64,000 bases of DNA, from positions 28,113 to 92,112 of the forward strand of contig NZ_KL591019.1 of the NCBI RefSeq assembly GCF_000716335.1, written 5' to 3'. Shown here piece after piece: positions 53,315-60,398 of the stretch. The notes under the pieces were generated by a model, which was given only the letters and a program-made list of their open reading frames with translations, was not told where the DNA came from and made no database searches. The DNA is from Streptomyces sp. NRRL S-118. GTDB taxonomy: Bacteria > Actinomycetota > Actinomycetes > Streptomycetales > Streptomycetaceae. Numbering within the stretch: the first letter of the stretch is position 1; the number at the start of each line of letters is the position of its first letter. A program made the position numbers and the translations under genes.

Positions 53315-54058
53315 ATGGCGATATCCGCCCGCAGGCCGCGCCCCGACCGTCCCGTGGGCCCCGACCACCCGGCGGGCCCGTCCCCCCGGCGCCCGCGTTT
53401 CAGCCTGCGCGACACCGTGCTGGGGTTCGGACTGGTGGCGATCCTGCTCTGCGGTACCGGGATGACCGCACGGGCGGCCGTCAGGGACACGGCCGACGTC
53501 CCTGCCGCCGCGCTGGCCCTGGCGGGAACGCTGGCGGTGGTGGCCGCTCTGGTGCGTTTCGGTCTGCGCCGCCGTGCCGGGACGGCCGGGCCCCTCCTGC
53601 CGGCGGCCGCGGAAGCGGTCGCGGACCCGGAGGCCCCCCCGTACGCGGCACTCGACTACACGGCCATGGACCCGGCCGCCTTCGAGAAGGCCGTGGCGGA
53701 ACTGTGCGTACGGGACGGCTGCCTGGAGGTCGAGGTCGTCGGCGGCGCCGGAGACCTGGGCGCGGACGTCCTGGCGACCACGCCGGACGGGCGGCGTGTC
53801 GTCGTCCAGTGCAAGGCCTACGCACCCGACCACAAGGTGGGCTCCCAGGACCTCCAGCGCTTCGGCGGGACGTGCTTCGCCGTGCACGGCGCCCATGTGG
53901 CCGCCGTGGTCACCACGAGCGAGTTCACCGAGCCCGCCCTCCAGTACGCCGAACAGTGCGGCATCCTCTGCATGGACGGGCACGGCCTCGACGCCTGGAC
54001 GCGCGGCACCGGGCCGGCGCCGTGGCACCTCGCGCCGCTCCCCGCGGAGGAGCACTGA
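53315..54058 (+). CDS. Membrane-tethered Mrr-type restriction endonuclease
   Basis: 247 residues, ATG 53315. Two hydrophobic spans (TVLGFGLVAILLCGTGM; AALALAGTLAVVAALVRFG) precede a PD-(D/E)xK nuclease: FEKAVAELCVRDGCLEVEVV, GAGDLGADVLATTPDGRRVV, VQCKAYAPDHKVG. The catalytic Asp and Gln-x-Lys are intact. Soluble Mrr cuts methylated DNA; the membrane anchor implies action at the envelope, perhaps on incoming DNA (inference). Confidence 0.85.
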   Translation: MAISARRPRPDRPVGPDHPAGPSPRRPRFSLRDTVLGFGLVAILLCGTGMTARAAVRDTADVPAAALALAGTLAVVAALVRFGLRRRAGTAGPLLPAAAEAVADPEAPPYAALDYTAMDPAAFEKAVAELCVRDGCLEVEVVGGAGDLGADVLATTPDGRRVVVQCKAYAPDHKVGSQDLQRFGGTCFAVHGAHVAAVVTTSEFTEPALQYAEQCGILCMDGHGLDAWTRGTGPAPWHLAPLPAEEH

Positions 54059-54210
54059 GGCCGGCGGCTCCCCGGTCCGGGAGGGCCGTTCCAGCAGGCC
54101 GGGCCGGGAGCGCGCGTCCACGGCCGGCGTGCACCGCGGGCCGCCCTCGCCCGTCGGCGTGGGCGGGGGAAGCCGCTGTCCAGCGGCGGCACGAGAGGTC
54201 GACACCGTCA

Positions 54211-54316
54211 GCCACCCCAGGCCGCCACCGGCCACTCCACCGGCCACTCACCAGCCACCCACCGGCCTCCACCAGCCGCCCACCCTGCCTCCACCAGCCT
54301 CCACCGGCACCCACCG
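54211..54316. other. CCACC-rich low-complexity stretch
   Basis: Irregular CCACC/GCCACC repeats, including an exact 12-bp tandem CCACCGGCCACT (54225-54248), in the 358-bp gap after the Mrr gene. No gene or hairpin seen there. Confidence 0.7.
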
Positions 54317-54416
54317 CGTGCCCCGGCGTGAGGGCGATGCGACGGCGCACCGGCGACGACACGCCGAAAAGCCGTCCCGCGGTGAGCGGGACGGCGTCGG
54401 CAGGAGCGAACGGCGT

Positions 54417-54743
54417 TCAGTCGGCGGCGCGTTCCGCGGCGAGGAGCGCCGCGCTGACGAGTGTGGCGAGGAGATCGATGTCCGAGCCCGTCTCGAGCCT
54501 GACGGCCACCCAGCCCGTGGGGGCCGGGCCCAGGTTCACCGCGGTCGACGTCCGCAGCGCGGGGCGGAGCCGCTCGATCATGGCGGTCGTGAGATGCACC
54601 TGAGCGGTGTTGCCGCCCGGGAAGCGCACTATCTCCCTGCCACCCGCGCACAGACCGGGCGCGGGGCGCTCGCAGCATGCACTGCCCCGGGTGAGCACCG
54701 ACCATTGAGCCAGACGAGCGTCGGCGTGTTCAGCCAGATCCAT
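54417..54743 (-). CDS. Luciferase-domain family small protein
   Basis: 108 residues from ATG 54743. GREIVRFPGGNTAQVHLTTA, PTGWVAVRLETGSDIDLLAT match the short luciferase domain found in actinobacteria (IPR-type luciferase-like, unrelated to LuxAB in fold). Weak ribosome binding site; an ATG at 54812 is possible. Function unknown. Confidence 0.6.
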   Translation of the reverse strand: MDLAEHADARLAQWSVLTRGSACCERPAPGLCAGGREIVRFPGGNTAQVHLTTAMIERLRPALRTSTAVNLGPAPTGWVAVRLETGSDIDLLATLVSAALLAAERAAD

Positions 54744-54856
54744 GAGGCTCAGCCTGCCCGACCCCGGGCGGCCTGCACAGCCCTCGGAATCGTCTTTCCA
54801 GGGCCATTGCACCGCCGGGGCCGGGGCACATGTTTTCGGCCGTCATGGCGCGGGGG

Positions 54857-55711
54857 TCAGCGCGTGCTGAGCATCCCCTCACGCAGCTTCTTCAGCGCCC
54901 GGGAGAGCAGCCGGGAGACATGCATCTGCGAGCAGCCGAGGCGTTCGCCGATCTGCGACTGGGTCAGCTCCTCCACGAAGCGGAGGTGGATGATGCGCCG
55001 GTCGCGCTCGTCGAGTTCGGCGATCATCGGCGCGAGCGTCTGGAAGTCCTCGACGAGCTCGAGCGCCGGGTCCTCCGCACCGATGAAGTTGGCCAGCGCC
55101 GCTTCGCCGTCCTCGCTGTCGCTGTTGATGGCGGCGTCGAGGGAGCTGGACCGGTACGCGTTCGACGCGAGACGGGCCTCGATGACCTCCTCCTCGGAGA
55201 GGCTCATCAGCTCCGCCAGCTCCTTGACCGTGGGGGTGCGGCCCAGGCGCGTGCGCAGCTCCTCGGTGGCGCGGGCCAGTTCGACACGTGCCTCCTGCAG
55301 ACGCCGCGGGACGTGGACCGCCCAGGAGGTGTCGCGGAAGAAGCGCTTGATCTCGCCGACGATGTACGGAACCGCGAACGTGGTGAACTCCACCTCGCGG
55401 GAGATCTCGAAGCGGTCGATGGCCTTGATGAGGCCGATCATGCCGACCTGGACGATGTCCTCCATCTCGTCCGCCCCGCGGCTGCGGAACCGGCCTGCGG
55501 CGTACCGGACGAGCGACATGTTCATCTCGATGAGCGTGTTCCGCACGTCCTGGTACTCGTGCGTGCCTTCCTCCAGCTCGGCGAGCCGGTCGAAGAAGAC
55601 CTTCGACATCGCCCGCGCGTCCTGGGGCGCCACACTCCGAGGGGCGGGCACCTCCGGCAACTGAGCGACTTCCTGCTCCACACCGGACCGGTCAAGCGCC
55701 CTCGCCGTCAT
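54857..55711 (-). CDS. SigB/SigF-family RNA polymerase sigma factor
   Basis: 284 residues from ATG 55711 (GGGAGGGA at good spacing). Region 2: MNMSLVRYAAGRFRSRGADE, DIVQVGMIGLIKAIDRFE, FTTFAVPYIVGEIKRFFRDT. Region 3: VHVPRRLQEARVELARATEE. Region 4: LTQSQIGERLGCSQMHVSRL. Typical stress/sporulation sigma controlled by partner switching. It has its own SigB-type promoter and follows a STAS antagonist gene. Confidence 0.92.
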   Translation of the reverse strand: MTARALDRSGVEQEVAQLPEVPAPRSVAPQDARAMSKVFFDRLAELEEGTHEYQDVRNTLIEMNMSLVRYAAGRFRSRGADEMEDIVQVGMIGLIKAIDRFEISREVEFTTFAVPYIVGEIKRFFRDTSWAVHVPRRLQEARVELARATEELRTRLGRTPTVKELAELMSLSEEEVIEARLASNAYRSSSLDAAINSDSEDGEAALANFIGAEDPALELVEDFQTLAPMIAELDERDRRIIHLRFVEELTQSQIGERLGCSQMHVSRLLSRALKKLREGMLSTR

Positions 55712-55774
55712 GTCTCGTCCCTCCCTTTCATCGGCAAGCCCCGTCCTGTCCGCTCGGGGCTCGTTGGGCCGCGC

Positions 55775-55799
55775 ATACCCGGCACTGCGCCATGCATGC
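55775..55799 (-). promoter_or_regulatory. SigB-type promoter of the sigma gene
   Basis: On the minus strand GCAT-N15-GGGTAT, matching the Streptomyces SigB consensus GNNT-N14-16-GGGTAC/T. It lies about 64 bases before the sigma ATG, so the gene probably drives itself. Confidence 0.6.
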
Positions 55800-55858
55800 A
55801 TCGGATCTTACGAATGTGCCGAGCCGTGTGCGCGCGGATGCGACGGCGGCTCGGCAGG

Positions 55859-56221
55859 TCAGGGCCCTACGGGGTCGGCCCCGACGGCCTGCGCCACGCC
55901 GGCGTAGACGGGCAGCACGCCTTCCAGCCCGGTCAGCGCGAAGAGGCGGCGTACGAACTCGGACGGGGAGGCGAGCCGCAACCGGACTCCGAGCTCCCCG
56001 TGGGCCAGCAGGAGGACGTTGATCATCGTGGAGTCCGCGAAGGAGACCTCGGAGAGGTCCAGTACGAGCGGGTCCGCGTGTGCGGCGGCGTCCTGGAGCA
56101 CGACACGCAAGGGCTGGACGGTGTCCAGATCCGCTTCCCCGGAGAGCACGACGACGCGTGCGCCGGCCTCCGTCCGTTCGGTGATCTGCAGGATGGGCTC
56201 GGCAGGATGGGGAGTGTGCAC
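55859..56221 (-). CDS. STAS domain anti-anti-sigma factor
   Basis: 120 residues from GTG 56221. GARVVVLSGEADLDTVQPLR, LVLDLSEVSFADSTMINVLL with the phospho-acceptor Ser in ADST, FVRRLFALTGLEG. The GTG lies exactly where transcription would start from the promoter at 56228-56257, so the mRNA is probably leaderless. ATG 56260 is the alternative. Upstream of the sigma gene in the same direction. Confidence 0.85.
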   Translation of the reverse strand: MHTPHPAEPILQITERTEAGARVVVLSGEADLDTVQPLRVVLQDAAAHADPLVLDLSEVSFADSTMINVLLLAHGELGVRLRLASPSEFVRRLFALTGLEGVLPVYAGVAQAVGADPVGP

Positions 56222-56227
56222 AAGCCA

Positions 56228-56257
56228 ACGATAGAAGCGACTGTTGCCGTTTGACAA
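56228..56257 (-). promoter_or_regulatory. Vegetative-type promoter of the STAS gene
   Basis: Minus strand -35 TTGTCA, 18-bp spacer, -10 TATCGT, with the GTG 7 bases on. TGACAACA occurs twice, at 56252 and 56269 (17-bp period), one copy inside the -35. Confidence 0.5.
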
Positions 56258-56349
56258 CATTCTCCCTATGACAACAGTCTGTGCCTCGTCGTATCGCAAC
56301 GCCTGCGCTGGGGAGGCGTATCGCCGAGAAAGCGGGCCCGGAGATGAAG

Positions 56350-56859
56350 CTAGGCGCTTTCGGCCGCGGAGGGACCGTCCGGCGCGTCCTCCTCGCCCAG
56401 CGTCTCCACCTGCCGTGCCGCCGCGCGGAAGGCGATCAGCCCTTCGGCGAGCGCGCCGACCGCTGCGGGTTCCATGTGGGCGAGGACGGCCAGCACCTCC
56501 CGCGCCCGGGCCGCGCGCAGTTCGGCGAGCACGGCGTGACCCTGCCTGCTCAGCCGCAGCTCGACCTCACGGCGGCTGGTGGCGCTGGGTTCGCGGGTGA
56601 CCAGGCCCATCGCCTCCAGACGGTCGCACAGCCGGGACACCGAGGAGCTGCGGGAGTGCAGTGCGTCGCTCAGGGTGCGCAGGTTAGTACCGTCGCGCCG
56701 TTCGAGAACCAGCAGGGCCCGTAGCTGGGACGGCGAGACCGGTCCGGAGGGCACCGACTCCTGGCCTCGTCCCAGCACCACCTCGAGGAGTTCGGCGGCC
56801 GCGCAGACGTCCGCCGCCACTTGCTCATGGCGGCGCGACGGACTGGTGAAGCGGGGCAC
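56350..56859 (-). CDS. MarR family transcriptional regulator
   Basis: 169 residues from GTG 56859 (weak ribosome site). Winged helix: SQLRALLVLERRDGTNLRTL, LHSRSSSVSRLCDRLEAMGL, RREVELRLSRQGHAVLAELR, then a dimer helix. Represses by ligand-released DNA binding. Divergent from the SpoIIE phosphatase gene at 56978. Confidence 0.87.
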   Translation of the reverse strand: MPRFTSPSRRHEQVAADVCAAAELLEVVLGRGQESVPSGPVSPSQLRALLVLERRDGTNLRTLSDALHSRSSSVSRLCDRLEAMGLVTREPSATSRREVELRLSRQGHAVLAELRAARAREVLAVLAHMEPAAVGALAEGLIAFRAAARQVETLGEEDAPDGPSAAESA

Positions 56860-56977
56860 CGATCCACTCTGTCACCCGGCGGCGCCGTTTGTCAGCCCGG
56901 GCGGCGCCGGGTACCACGACCGTCCCCCACACCTTCATGATCGTCACACAACTCTCATAGGAAGGCTCCACCTCACC

Positions 56978-58174
56978 GTGACCTCGATGCTGGAGTTCGA
57001 AAGATCCCTGCGCGCGGCAGCTCCGCACGCCCTGGTCGACACCGCGCGGGACAGGATCGTCACGGTGTTCGGCGCGACCGGCGTCGAGCTGCTCCTCGCC
57101 GACTACGGCCTCACCGTCCTGCAGCCCGTGGACGCGGCCGGCGACACGACGCTGGCCCTCCCCCTGCACGACAGCGCGGAGGGGCGCGCCTTCGGCAGCC
57201 AGGAGCCCCGGGCCGACGCGCCCCGCGACGGGCAGGTGGCCCACCACCTTCCGGTCACCGTGCGCGGCGAACGGCTCGGCGTCCTGACCGTACGGCTCCC
57301 GCAGGACCGGTCGACGCCCGAGGCGGTGGCGGAGCTGGCCCATGTCGCCGCCCTGCTGGGGCACGAGATTCTGGTCGCCGAGCGCGACACCGACCTCTAC
57401 CAGCGGGCACGGCGGGTCAATCGCCTGACGCTCGCGGCCGAGATGCAGTGGCAGCTGCTGCCGGGCCGGGCGTGTGCGCAGCGCGAGTTCGAGATCGGGG
57501 CCCAGCTGGAACCGGCGTACGCGGTCCACGGCGACAACTTCGACTGGTCCTCGGACGACACCGGCCTCACCCTCGCGGTCACCAACGGCATGAGCGAGGG
57601 GATCAAGGCGTCGCTGCTGACCAACCTCGCTGTCAACGCCCTGCGCAACGCGCGCCGGGCCGGTATCGGCATCGCCGACCAGGCGGCGCTGGCGGACCAG
57701 GCCGTGTACGCCCAGCACCACGGGGCCCTCTACGTCTCCACGCTGCTGATGCACTTCGACCTGGCGACCGGCCGGACGCTGGCGGTGGACGCCGGCTCGC
57801 CGCAGCTGTGGCGGCGGCGCGGACGCTCCGTGGAGCGCGTCCACCTCGACGCGCAGCTGCCGCTGGGCATGTTCGAGGAGTCGGACTACCGCCCGCAGAC
57901 GGTGGACATCCGCCCTGGCGACCGGCTGCTCGTGGTCAGCGACGGTGTCTACCGGGCGGCCTCGCCGCGCGGCGAGGCGTACGGCGAGCGGGCGCTGGTG
58001 CGGGCCGTCCAGTCCACCGGTCTGCTGCCGGCGGCGGCCGTGCCCGGCGCGGTGCTCCGCGAGCTGGCCGCACACCGGGGCGCGGACACGACGGACGACG
58101 CGCTCGTGCTGTGCCTGGACTGGCACGGCCGGACGGACGCCGCCGGGAGTGAGGCCGGGGCCGGGGACGCCTAG
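56978..58174 (+). CDS. GAF-SpoIIE phosphatase
   Basis: 398 residues from GTG 56978 (GGAAGG 12 bases upstream). An N-terminal GAF-like part (VDTARDRIVTVFGATGVELL, LPVTVRGERLGVLTVRLPQD) and a PP2C/SpoIIE domain (EMQWQLLPGRAC, LAVTNGMSEGIKASLLTNLA, LLVVSDGVYRAASPRGEAYG, DDALVLCLDW). The usual GDWYD and GDV-GHG metal motifs are altered to GDNFDWS and TNGMSEG, so activity may be reduced. Its 3' end overlaps the convergent HATPase gene by 4 bp. Confidence 0.82.
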   Translation: MTSMLEFERSLRAAAPHALVDTARDRIVTVFGATGVELLLADYGLTVLQPVDAAGDTTLALPLHDSAEGRAFGSQEPRADAPRDGQVAHHLPVTVRGERLGVLTVRLPQDRSTPEAVAELAHVAALLGHEILVAERDTDLYQRARRVNRLTLAAEMQWQLLPGRACAQREFEIGAQLEPAYAVHGDNFDWSSDDTGLTLAVTNGMSEGIKASLLTNLAVNALRNARRAGIGIADQAALADQAVYAQHHGALYVSTLLMHFDLATGRTLAVDAGSPQLWRRRGRSVERVHLDAQLPLGMFEESDYRPQTVDIRPGDRLLVVSDGVYRAASPRGEAYGERALVRAVQSTGLLPAAAVPGAVLRELAAHRGADTTDDALVLCLDWHGRTDAAGSEAGAGDA

Positions 58175-58641
58175 GAAGCGTCCGCCCCTTCGTCCAGCAG
58201 GAACTCGGCCCGGATCCGCTTGCCGACCGGGACGCTCTCGACCGTGACCCGGTGGCAGAGGGCATGGACGATCTCCATGCCGTGTCCGCCGACACGAGCG
58301 GGGTCCCGTGCGTACAGCAGCGGCCCGACGGCGTTGCCGTCGTACACGGTGACGGCCAGCCATCGGGCGCAGCCTTCGAGTTCGAGCACGTACGGCCCGT
58401 CGCTGTGCCGGTCGGCGTTGGTCACCAGTTCACTCACGACCAGCCGTACGTCCTGTTCCGTACGGGCGGGCAGCACGGCCAGCCATTCGGCGGCGAGCTG
58501 CTGGAGGAAGCCGTCGGCGAAGGCCCGGGCAGCCGCGATGCAGCCCGGCTCCCCCGTGTACTCCGCGGCCTTGCGGAGCGGCGGGAGCGGCCCCAGCGGG
58601 CTGGCGGGGGGACGTTTCTCTGTTGTCATCTCGGTGGTCAT
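58171..58641 (-). CDS. HATPase anti-sigma-type protein
   Basis: 156 residues from ATG 58641, AGGAG close upstream. [20 protein letters not shown] (N-box), VYDGNAVGPLLYARDPARVG, GHGMEIVHALCHRVTVESVP. RsbW-like single domain. A candidate SigB-type promoter GAGT-N15-GGGTAA is at 58691-58715. Confidence 0.85.
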   Translation of the reverse strand: MTTEMTTEKRPPASPLGPLPPLRKAAEYTGEPGCIAAARAFADGFLQQLAAEWLAVLPARTEQDVRLVVSELVTNADRHSDGPYVLELEGCARWLAVTVYDGNAVGPLLYARDPARVGGHGMEIVHALCHRVTVESVPVGKRIRAEFLLDEGADAS

Positions 58642-58801
58642 GTACTCCTGCCCCGTCGACGGAAGGCACACCGGCCACGTCGTTTCCCCCTTACCCCGTC
58701 CGGCCCGGTGCACTCCCCCCTTGTCCGGATCCGCGTCGGCGGGGCCCCGAGGGGGATTGCGCACCCGCACGACGGAGGACCGTCGCCCCGGCGGCACGGG
58801 G

Positions 58802-59275
58802 TCAGTGAGCCAGGACGACGAGCGCGACGGCGCCGAGGAGGTCGACGACGCAGCACCACTCCGACCAGCCCCGGGGAACGACCTTCCGGCTCCGGTAGTG
58901 CGCGAAGTCCCACACGGCGTGCCCCAGCCAGCCCGCGGCGAGCACATAGCGGGCGAGAGTGCCGTCGGACACCAGGGCGGCCAGCGCCAGGGCGCCGAAG
59001 CCGGCCAGCCCGGCGACCTGGACGGCGAGCACTCCCCGGCCCTTGAACTCGCCCCGGGCGAACCCGAAGACCAGATAGCAGACGGGCATGATCGCCAGCA
59101 GCCACGCCAGGCGCTCCAGAGGGGGAAGGCCGTCGCCGAACGTGGCGGCCACCACCACGAGGGCGAGCAGCGTGGGCCAGCGGTGCAGCACGGCGGCGAA
59201 CAGCCCCGGGGACGCGCCCCCGGGCTCCTGCCGGCCCCGCGTGGGCGTGTCGCGGTCCGGTGTGGTCTCGAGCAT
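58802..59275 (-). CDS. Hypothetical membrane protein
   Basis: 157 residues from ATG 59275 (GGGGGAGG six bases upstream). Four or five spans, e.g. WPTLLALVVVAATFGDGLP, LAWLLAIMPVCYLVFGFA, DLLGAVALVVLAH. A central HAVWDFAHYRSRKVVPRGWS loop. Not recognised. Confidence 0.75.
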   Translation of the reverse strand: MLETTPDRDTPTRGRQEPGGASPGLFAAVLHRWPTLLALVVVAATFGDGLPPLERLAWLLAIMPVCYLVFGFARGEFKGRGVLAVQVAGLAGFGALALAALVSDGTLARYVLAAGWLGHAVWDFAHYRSRKVVPRGWSEWCCVVDLLGAVALVVLAH

Positions 59276-59371
59276 GAGGTGCCTCCCCCTGTGATGGCCG
59301 TCATGGCGTCCTCCCACTGTTCGCCGGACGGGCGGGCACGTCGCCGGGGAGCGCGGCTCATGTCACGAACC

Positions 59372-59400
59372 TTGGGGTGCGGGTCCTTTCCCCCTAGGGT
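59372..59400 (+). promoter_or_regulatory. Promoter of GlxA-family regulator
   Basis: -35 TTGGGG, 17-bp spacer, -10 TAGGGT, 7 bases from GTG 59408, indicating a leaderless message. Confidence 0.5.
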
Positions 59401-59407
59401 CGTGGGC

Positions 59408-60385
59408 GTGGAGGAACGGTTGGTCGTCGTCGTCGGCTACGAGGCCGCGGAGCTGCTCGACATCGCGTGCGTGACGACGTCCCTGGCCATGGCGAACGGG
59501 ATCGGCCGCCCCGGCGTTCCCTACCGGGTGTGCCTGGCCAGCCCCGGTGGTGCGCCGGTGGTCTGCGGCTCGGGGCTGACGCTGCAGGGCCAGCGGTCCC
59601 TCGAACGTGTCACCGGCCCGGTCGACACCCTGCTGGTCTCCGGCGGTCTGGGACACGAGCGGGCCGCCGCCGACCCACGCCTCGTCGCGCACGTCCGGCG
59701 CCTGGCCCGGGACAGCCGCCGGGTGGCCTCGGTGTGCACCGGTGCGAGCGTGCTGGCGGCGGCCGGACTGCTGGACGGCCGCCGGGCCACCACGCACTGG
59801 CGGTACGCGCACCGGCTCGCCGCCCGCCACGGGGAAGTCACCGTCGATCCCGATCCCATCTGGATCCGCGAGGGGAACGTCTACACCGCCGCGGGCGTCA
59901 CCAGCGCTCTGGACCTGACGCTGGCCCTGATAGCGGAGGACCACGGTGAGGAGCTGTCCCGCGAGGTGGCGAGGAACCTGGTCGTCTACCTCCAGCGCCC
60001 GGGCAACCAGGCGCAGATGAGCATGTTCGTCGCCGCCCCCGCGCCCGCGAACGACCTGGTGCGCCGGCTCGTGGAGCACATCGCCGGGCATCCCGACGGT
60101 GATCTGACCACGGTCGCGCTGGCCGCCCGCGCGGGGGTCACCCCGCGCCATCTCACCCGCCTGTTCCGGGAGCACCTGGGCCGGACACCGGGGAAGTACG
60201 TCCGCAGGGCCCGCTGCGAGGCGGCCGCCCACCTGCTGGTGACGACGACGCTCCCGGTCGCGAGCGTGGCCGTCCGCTGCGGGTTCGGCTCGGCCGAGGC
60301 GCTGCGCCAGGCCTTCACCGACCGGTACGGCATCTCCCCGTCGCGCTACCGGACGGTGCAGGTCGCCGGGCGTCCCGCCCGCTGA
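59408..60385 (+). CDS. GlxA-family regulator (DJ-1/PfpI-AraC)
   Basis: 325 residues from GTG 59408, chosen as the predicted transcription start. DJ-1/PfpI domain (VVVVGYEAAELLDIACVTTS, TLLVSGGLGHERAAAD, RRVASVCTGASVLAAAGLLD with nucleophile-elbow Cys) and a C-terminal AraC HTH (LAARAGVTPRHLTRLFREHL, ASVAVRCGFGSAEALRQAFT). Target unknown. Confidence 0.9.
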   Translation: MEERLVVVVGYEAAELLDIACVTTSLAMANGIGRPGVPYRVCLASPGGAPVVCGSGLTLQGQRSLERVTGPVDTLLVSGGLGHERAAADPRLVAHVRRLARDSRRVASVCTGASVLAAAGLLDGRRATTHWRYAHRLAARHGEVTVDPDPIWIREGNVYTAAGVTSALDLTLALIAEDHGEELSREVARNLVVYLQRPGNQAQMSMFVAAPAPANDLVRRLVEHIAGHPDGDLTTVALAARAGVTPRHLTRLFREHLGRTPGKYVRRARCEAAAHLLVTTTLPVASVAVRCGFGSAEALRQAFTDRYGISPSRYRTVQVAGRPAR

Positions 60386-60398
60386 GGGCGGGGGCCGC

